64,000 nucleotides of DNA. Source: Streptomyces beigongshangae (GTDB lineage: Bacteria > Actinomycetota > Actinomycetes > Streptomycetales > Streptomycetaceae). Position 1 is the stretch's first letter. Each line of letters starts with the position of its first letter. This document shows, in pieces, positions 59,145 through 64,000 of this stretch. The notes below the pieces were generated by a model that saw only the letters and a program-made list of their open reading frames with translations, searched no databases and was not told where the DNA came from. The position numbers and the translations under genes are program-made. The DNA lies in the NCBI RefSeq assembly GCF_019710745.1, contig NZ_JAHKJW010000035.1:12397-76396 (forward strand), written 5' to 3'.

Positions 59145-59349
59145 GAGCTGCTCCTTCGACGTGGCGTCAGAGAGCCTCTACGCCCGTAGACACAGGGCGT
59201 GGAGCCACGAAAGTAAGCCTCGCCGCCGCGCTGGGCAAGGCCATCGTCGTCAACAGCCGGAGTCGATCAGGTTTCGCACCCCTGTGGGTGATCCCTCGCG
59301 GACCATCCGTGGATCACCTACGGATCACCTGTGGATCACCTGTGGCCCC

Positions 59350-61317
59350 TCACACCGCGTGGCCCGCCACCCGGAGGGCGTGGACCAGGTCCCAGTGACG
59401 CTGCTCCGAGACGTCGCGGGCCGCCTCCAGGAGGAGCGGGGCGAGCAGCCGGGGGTCGGCGTCGGCGCTGCGGGCGGCCTCTTCTGGGGTGCGGACACGG
59501 ACGTACGCGTCGAGGAGGACACGGACCTCGCGGTGCCGGCCCTCCCCGGCGAGGTCCAGGACCGCCTCGCCTATCTCGGCGGCCGGGCGCACGACGCCCT
59601 GGCGCAGCATCTGCTCGCCGTCCGCCGCGCGTCCGGCCGCCACCAGCGCGTCGGCCGCGGCGACCAGCCGGTCCGCGGGCAGTGAGACCGCCTCCCAGAG
59701 GAGGGTGGCCCAGTCGGCGCCGAGACCGGCGCGATGCAGTTCGGCGGCGAGGAGCGGGAGGTGGGCCGCGGGCCAGTACGCGGCCTCGACCAGTACGGTG
59801 TGCGCCTCGCCGCTGCGGCCCTCGCGGCGCAGCCGGACGAGGTTCTCGACGGTCGCGGCCGTGGTGCGCCGCGCCTCGTCGTCCAGCGGTTCGCGAGCCG
59901 GTTCGGGCCGCTCGCCGACGGGATGCGGTACCGGCGGTGGCTGCTGAGCAGGGAGTGCGGCGGTGCCCGCGCCGCTCTCACCGTTCTCCGGCGGCGCTGT
60001 CGCTTCTGTCGCCGCCTCCGCCTGGGCGGCCGTCGTGCCCACGGACCGGGCGCCGCCTCGGACACGGCGCTTGAAACGCCGCTTGGGGGCGGGTGCGGCA
60101 GGCACGGGGTCGGCGGGGAACGCCGGGCCGGTGCCGGCTTCCGGAGCCGTCTGCGTGGCGGGGCCCGTGGTGACGGCCCAGCCCGTGTCGACGACCGGGT
60201 CCGCAGGGGCGCCCGGGCCCGCCTCGGGAGCCGGGGCCGTGCCGGTGCCCGGGCCCGTACCGGAAGCCGGACGCGAGTCGGTGTCCGGGTCCGGGTCGAA
60301 GGCCGCACGCGAGTCGAGGGCCGGGCTCGGGACGGAGGACGGGCTCAGGTCGGAGGACGGGCCCGCAGCGGAGGCCGGGTCCAGGTCGGAGGACGAGGCG
60401 GCGGCGTTCTGCCGCGCGGCCCGGTCCGCGGAGGCGTCGCGCCAGAGGTCCGGCCAGTCGTCCTCGTCCGGCGCCGGCCGCTGCGCACCGACGCGCGGGG
60501 CGGCTGCCCGTCCCCCGGGGCCGTCTCCGCCGGCTTCCCCGGTCCTGCCGGGCCCGGCGGCGCCGTGCGCCTCGCCGTAGCCCCGTGCCTGCGCTTGGTC
60601 CTGTACCTGTAGCCGTACCTGTCCGTGTACTTGTACTTGTACTTGACCCTCCGTCTGCCTCTCCGTCTCTCTCCCTTCCCTCCCTCTCCCTCCTTCTCCC
60701 TTCCGCTCCTCTCCTCCCTCTGCCTCTCCCGGTTGATCGACCAGGAACGCACCTCCGTCATCGACGACGAGCGGTATCGGGAGGGTCCCCTGCGCGTGCC
60801 CGCCCGCCGACCGCCGGTCCAACGCGTCTATCCGGTGGCGGATCTCGGCGCAGCGGGCCGTCGCGCGATCGTGGTCGTCGCGGGCCCAGGCCAGGTCGAG
60901 GCGGAGGGAGTCGGCCTCCTCGCGGGTGGTGGCCGCGTGGAGCGAGCGTCCGAGCTCGGAGAGCCGTTCGGCCGCGTACCGCTGTTCCCGCAGCATGACG
61001 TCCAGGCGGTCGTAGAGGGCGTCACGGCCGCCGGGCCGTGCGTCGTACGCGGCGAGGGAGGCGGCGTGCAGGGCCCGGACCCGCTCGGCCTGCTGAGCGG
61101 CGGCGGCGTCGCCGTAGTGGGCGGCCAGGTCCTGCAGGACGGCCTCCACGACGTCCCAGGGCGGCACCTCCGCACCGTCCAGGCAGGCCCGCATCCCCTC
61201 GGGGTCGCGCTGCCAGAACACACCGCACCAGCCGCCGCCCTGGTCGAGCCCGGACAGCAGGCCGTTGAAGTACTGCGCGAACTCCCGTATCTCGTCCGGG
61301 AGCTGTTCCACTGCCAT
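59350..61317 (-). CDS. Large protein with low-complexity centre, function unknown
   Basis: About 655 aa. The N-terminal part (1-165) is helical and conserved-looking ('FAQYFNGLLSGLDQGGGWCG', then a coiled-coil-like stretch). The middle (about 190-450) is a long disordered Gly/Pro/Asp/Thr-rich region with a short Val-Gln/Arg-Gln alternating patch. The C-terminal about 190 residues are helical repeats ('ENLVRLRREGRSGEAHTVLV'). Such proteins are sometimes labelled as herpesvirus UL36-like in databases; that name rests on compositional similarity only. ATG 61317. Confidence 0.6.
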   Translation of the reverse strand: MAVEQLPDEIREFAQYFNGLLSGLDQGGGWCGVFWQRDPEGMRACLDGAEVPPWDVVEAVLQDLAAHYGDAAAAQQAERVRALHAASLAAYDARPGGRDALYDRLDVMLREQRYAAERLSELGRSLHAATTREEADSLRLDLAWARDDHDRATARCAEIRHRIDALDRRSAGGHAQGTLPIPLVVDDGGAFLVDQPGEAEGGEERKGEGGRGREGRETERQTEGQVQVQVHGQVRLQVQDQAQARGYGEAHGAAGPGRTGEAGGDGPGGRAAAPRVGAQRPAPDEDDWPDLWRDASADRAARQNAAASSSDLDPASAAGPSSDLSPSSVPSPALDSRAAFDPDPDTDSRPASGTGPGTGTAPAPEAGPGAPADPVVDTGWAVTTGPATQTAPEAGTGPAFPADPVPAAPAPKRRFKRRVRGGARSVGTTAAQAEAATEATAPPENGESGAGTAALPAQQPPPVPHPVGERPEPAREPLDDEARRTTAATVENLVRLRREGRSGEAHTVLVEAAYWPAAHLPLLAAELHRAGLGADWATLLWEAVSLPADRLVAAADALVAAGRAADGEQMLRQGVVRPAAEIGEAVLDLAGEGRHREVRVLLDAYVRVRTPEEAARSADADPRLLAPLLLEAARDVSEQRHWDLVHALRVAGHAV

Positions 61318-61490
61318 CGCCTTCACCCCACGCCGGCCCGGAGTGCTCCGGGCCGTAGAAAACACCATTCGTGTCACGGATGCGCCACGACGGGTCCTCC
61401 CCCGGACGCAGCGTGCGGTCCCCGCCCCGGAACGTGACGGGACGGAGTGCAACATCCAAGCACACGCCCCCTCAAAGGCGGCTCACCCGG

Positions 61491-63302
61491 TCACCGCGAA
61501 GGCCGCACCACCATCGCCGACCCGCCGCCGCGGCGCACGGTCTCCGCCGCCGCCAGCCACTTCCCGTCGGGCAGCCGCTGCACCCCCGTCGCCGCGCCGA
61601 TCTCCGGATTCTGCCGGAATCCGTGCCCGAGGGCTTCCAGCCGGGCCCTCGACGGGCTGTCCCACAGGCCCGGTTCGAGCTCGGTGGTCGTCTGGTTCCG
61701 CTGGCTGGCCCGCGGGGCCGCGATCGCGTCGACGAGCGGCAGCCCCCGGTCCAGGAACCCCGTCAGCGTCTGGAGGACCGTCGTCACGATGGTCGCCCCG
61801 CCGGGCGATCCCAGCGCCACCACCGGCCGGTCGTGGCGGTCGAGCACGATCGTCGGCGAGATCGACGAGCGCGGGCGCTTCCCGGGCCCGGGCAGGTTCG
61901 GGTCGTGCACCGCCGGGTTCGCCGGGGCGAAGGAGAAGTCGGTCAGCTCGTTGTTGAGGATGAACCCGCGGTCCGGGACGGTGATCCCGCTGCCGCCGGT
62001 CTGCTCGATGGTGAGGGTGTACGCGACGACGTTGCCCCACTTGTCGGCCGTCGTCAGATGGGTCGTGTTCTCGCCCTCGTACGTCGTAGGCGCGGCCTTC
62101 CCGCCCGGCGCGCAGGCCGCCGGGTCGCGGGGGTCGCCGGGTGCCAGCGGGCTCGTGAGCACCGCGTCGTCCTCGATCAGGCACTCGCGCGAGTCGGCGA
62201 ACCGCTGCGAGAGCAGTTCCTTCGCCGGTACGTCCTCGAAGGCGGGGTCGCCCACCCAGCGCCCCCGGTCCGCGAAGGCGATGCGGCTCGCCTCGATGAA
62301 CCGGTGCAGGTACCGGACCTCCGATGCCTTCGAGAGGTCGGTGCGCTCCAGGATGTTGAGGGCCTCGCCGACCGTGGTGCCGCCGGAGGACGACGGGGCG
62401 ATGGAGTAGACGCCCAGTCCGCGGTACGAGGTCCTCGTGGGCGCCTGCCGCTTCGCGCGGTACGTGGCCAGGTCCTTCAGCGACAGGTCGCCGGGGCGGG
62501 CGTCGTAGCCCGAGGCCGGGTCCACCGGGGGCTTGTTGACCGTGTCGACGATGTCCTCGGCGAGTTCGCCGCGGTACAGCGCGCCCACGCCCTTGCGGCC
62601 CAGCTCGGCGTACGTGCGCGCCAGGTCCGGGTTCCTGAACGTCGAGCCGACCACCGGCAGCGAGCCGCCCGGCAGGAACAGCTCGGCCGTGTCCGGGAAG
62701 TTCCTGAACCGCGCCTCGTTGGCCTCGGTCTGCGAGCGGAACGTGGCGTCCACGGTGAACCCGTCCCGCGCCAGCCGCTCGGCCGGCTTCAGCAGCGCCC
62801 CGAGCCGCTCGCTGCCCCAGCTGTCCAGTGCCGTCCGCCAGGTGGCGGGGGTGCCGGGGGTGCCGACGGCGAGGCCGCTGGTCACCGCGTCGGCGAACGG
62901 GATCGGCCGGCCGTCCTCCAGGAAGAGCCCGGAGTCGGCCGTCAGGGGCGCCGTCTCGCGTCCGTCGATCGTGTGCACCGTACGGGAGCGGGCGTCGTAG
63001 TAGACGAAGTAGCCGCCTCCGCCGATGCCCGCCGAATAGGGCTCGGTGACGCCCAGGGCGGCTGCCGTGGCGACGGCCGCGTCCACCGCGTTGCCGCCCT
63101 TGCGGAGGATCTCCACACCGGCGGCGGAGGCGTCGGCGTCGACGCTCGCGACGGCTCCGCCGTGCCCGACGGCGACCGGTACCTTCTCCGCCGGGCGGGA
63201 ATCCTGCCCGGCGGTTCCCGAGGAGGGCGGCGCCGCCCCCACCGACACCACCGCGGCCGAAACCGCCAGTACAGCAAGTCCGCGTGCGACCGAGCGCCCC
63301 AT
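61491..63302 (-). CDS. ggt: Gamma-glutamyltransferase (exported)
   Basis: 603-aa canonical gamma-glutamyltransferase. A Sec signal peptide (about 1-24, 'ARGLAVLAVSAAVVSVGAAP') is followed by 'AVASVDADASAAGVEILRKG' and 'PYSAGIGGGGYFVYYD'. The catalytic Thr is about T413 in 'ENTTHLTTADKWGNVV', and the substrate loop has 'SSISPTIVL' and 'GSPGGATI'. It cleaves glutathione or other gamma-glutamyl peptides outside the cell. ATG 63302; the conserved region begins soon after. Confidence 0.92.
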   Translation of the reverse strand: MGRSVARGLAVLAVSAAVVSVGAAPPSSGTAGQDSRPAEKVPVAVGHGGAVASVDADASAAGVEILRKGGNAVDAAVATAAALGVTEPYSAGIGGGGYFVYYDARSRTVHTIDGRETAPLTADSGLFLEDGRPIPFADAVTSGLAVGTPGTPATWRTALDSWGSERLGALLKPAERLARDGFTVDATFRSQTEANEARFRNFPDTAELFLPGGSLPVVGSTFRNPDLARTYAELGRKGVGALYRGELAEDIVDTVNKPPVDPASGYDARPGDLSLKDLATYRAKRQAPTRTSYRGLGVYSIAPSSSGGTTVGEALNILERTDLSKASEVRYLHRFIEASRIAFADRGRWVGDPAFEDVPAKELLSQRFADSRECLIEDDAVLTSPLAPGDPRDPAACAPGGKAAPTTYEGENTTHLTTADKWGNVVAYTLTIEQTGGSGITVPDRGFILNNELTDFSFAPANPAVHDPNLPGPGKRPRSSISPTIVLDRHDRPVVALGSPGGATIVTTVLQTLTGFLDRGLPLVDAIAAPRASQRNQTTTELEPGLWDSPSRARLEALGHGFRQNPEIGAATGVQRLPDGKWLAAAETVRRGGGSAMVVRPSR

Positions 63303-63561
63303 CCGTACCTCCAGTGAACGACCCTCCGCGCAGCGTAACTTCCGCATCGGGGCCACGTCAGGTACCTCCCGGGCACCGATGCTGTGCCCGCGGGCATGCG
63401 CGCCCCTGACTGACGACGTGCGCGGCATCGTTCCGTGCCATCGTCCTGGGGTGATCGTCGGCGTCCTTCGTCAGGGGCCCTGACTCAGGACGCGATGGCG
63501 GTACTCAAGACGCGACGGTGGTTCGCAACGGGGAGGACACCGCCGATGGGGCGCCCCGCTC

Positions 63562-63717
63562 CTAGAAGAAGTGCTTGCGTCCACCGACCGCGCGTCCGGT
63601 CGCACCCAGGACCCACAGGACGACGCCCACCAGAATGAGGATGCCGCCGATCGTCGTGAGCAGCCCCATGCCGACAAGCAGGCCGATGAGCAGCAGAATA
63701 AGCCCAAGGATGATCAT
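63562..63717 (-). CDS. Short two-helix membrane peptide (DUF6131-like)
   Basis: 51-aa ORF. ATG 63717 follows GGAGCTTGAA. The product is almost all hydrophobic: 'MIILGLILLLIGLLVGMGLL' then a second segment 'GGILILVGVVLWVLG', ending in a basic 'GRKHFF'. This two-helix pattern with a glycine turn is the DUF6131 type common in Streptomyces. Function unknown. Confidence 0.75.
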   Translation of the reverse strand: MIILGLILLLIGLLVGMGLLTTIGGILILVGVVLWVLGATGRAVGGRKHFF

Positions 63718-63743
63718 TTCAAGCTCCTGTCGTCAGGTCCGGC

Positions 63744-64000
63744 TCAGACGCGTGTGCGTATGAGCTTCACAGCGGCCCGGATGTTGCTCGACCGGTAGGT
63801 CCCGGCTCCGAAGTGCACCAGGGCCTCGGTGCGATAGCCCTTGTGCCCGGCGACACGGCATCCACGCACCTCCTCGGGAATTCGCCGGGAAGCGGTTGCC
63901 CGGCCGGGCCGGTCCCCGCGGTCTCCGGCTGCCGTTGCGCACCCGGGCATCGGCGTGGGGAAGGTCCCGGCCCCCGCGGGGGCGGTCCCGAGGCACGCCG
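63744..64000 (-). CDS. Partial ORF at the window end, unassigned
   Basis: A minus-strand frame stops at 63744-63746 and remains open beyond about 63950 towards the window edge. The last part has a natural-looking composition ('RVAGHKGYRTEALVHFGAGT' and 'SNIRAAVKLIRTRV'). I do not recognise a family, and the start cannot be set from what is visible. Confidence 0.3.
   Translation of the reverse strand, partial: ACLGTAPAGAGTFPTPMPGCATAAGDRGDRPGRATASRRIPEEVRGCRVAGHKGYRTEALVHFGAGTYRSSNIRAAVKLIRTRV

Noticed and set aside
1..64000. CRISPR arrays, rRNA and tRNA genes
   Set aside because: No regularly spaced repeats and no rRNA or tRNA-like sequence was noticed on either strand. The short tandem repeats found are direct repeats within coding or decayed sequence without spacers.

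Overview
The window reads as a chromosomal stretch of a Streptomyces or a close relative. Base composition is very GC-rich, third codon positions are strongly GC, GTG and TTG starts are common, and the gene content (crotonyl-CoA carboxylase/reductase with the ethylmalonyl-CoA pathway, Rv2578c-type radical SAM protein, DUF6131-like peptide, twin-arginine exported enzymes) is typical of that group. There is an accessory part (about 0.9-15 kb, with a scarred border to about 17 kb) and a largely ordinary chromosomal part (17-64 kb).

Accessory part. A radical SAM gene of the Rv2578c family is cut in two: its first 80 codons lie at 691-933 and a later part at 14890-15273. The roughly 14 kb between them is an island. 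It holds an MFS exporter, a BacD-like ATP-grasp amino-acid ligase, a D-Ala-D-Ala-ligase-like ATP-grasp enzyme, a threonine-dehydratase/serine-racemase-like PLP enzyme, an M55 D-aminopeptidase, an SDR oxidoreductase, a MAB_1171c-type membrane protein with an ImmA/IrrE protease and an XRE regulator, a second XRE regulator with a long helical TPR-like region, and a C39-type cysteine peptidase. At least seven TTA codons (bldA-dependent in Streptomyces) fall in six of these genes or candidate ORFs. My reading is a small NRPS-free peptide biosynthesis and export locus under developmental and XRE control. Between its genes lie decayed fragments of a glyoxalase-like gene and of a 3-hydroxyacyl-CoA dehydrogenase gene.

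Border, 15.3-17.6 kb: a RidA protein, a secreted protein flanked by 103-bp inverted copies of a transposase 3' end, and a HEAT-repeat protein.

Ethylmalonyl-CoA and lipid block, 18.0-29.1 kb: a double-domain 3-hydroxyacyl-CoA dehydrogenase and a TetR regulator, then Ccr, ethylmalonyl-CoA mutase, a CoA-ester lyase, a MaoC hydratase and an acyl-CoA dehydrogenase in tight series, followed by phosphatidylserine decarboxylase and phosphatidylserine synthase.

Transport block, 29.2-35.7 kb: a branched-chain-amino-acid-type ABC importer (five overlapping genes, minus strand) divergent from a PucR-type regulator, with a perfect 18-bp palindrome between them.

Mixed metabolism and repair, 35.8-54.4 kb: glycerate kinase, a small secreted peptide, NUDIX hydrolase, Ogt, Ada/AlkA, a very large exported GH2 beta-galactosidase with an inserted LamG-like domain, a macrodomain protein, an FAD oxidoreductase, an inositol-phosphatase-like enzyme, a gamma-glutamyltransferase homologue, a DUF4232 lipoprotein, a two-component system, an AhpD-like protein and a DUF3558-like secreted protein.

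Reductive pyrimidine catabolism, 54.4-59.1 kb: beta-ureidopropionase, aminotransferase, dihydropyrimidinase and an LLM flavin oxidoreductase on the minus strand. The window ends with a large low-complexity protein, an exported gamma-glutamyltransferase, a 51-aa membrane peptide and an unassigned partial ORF.
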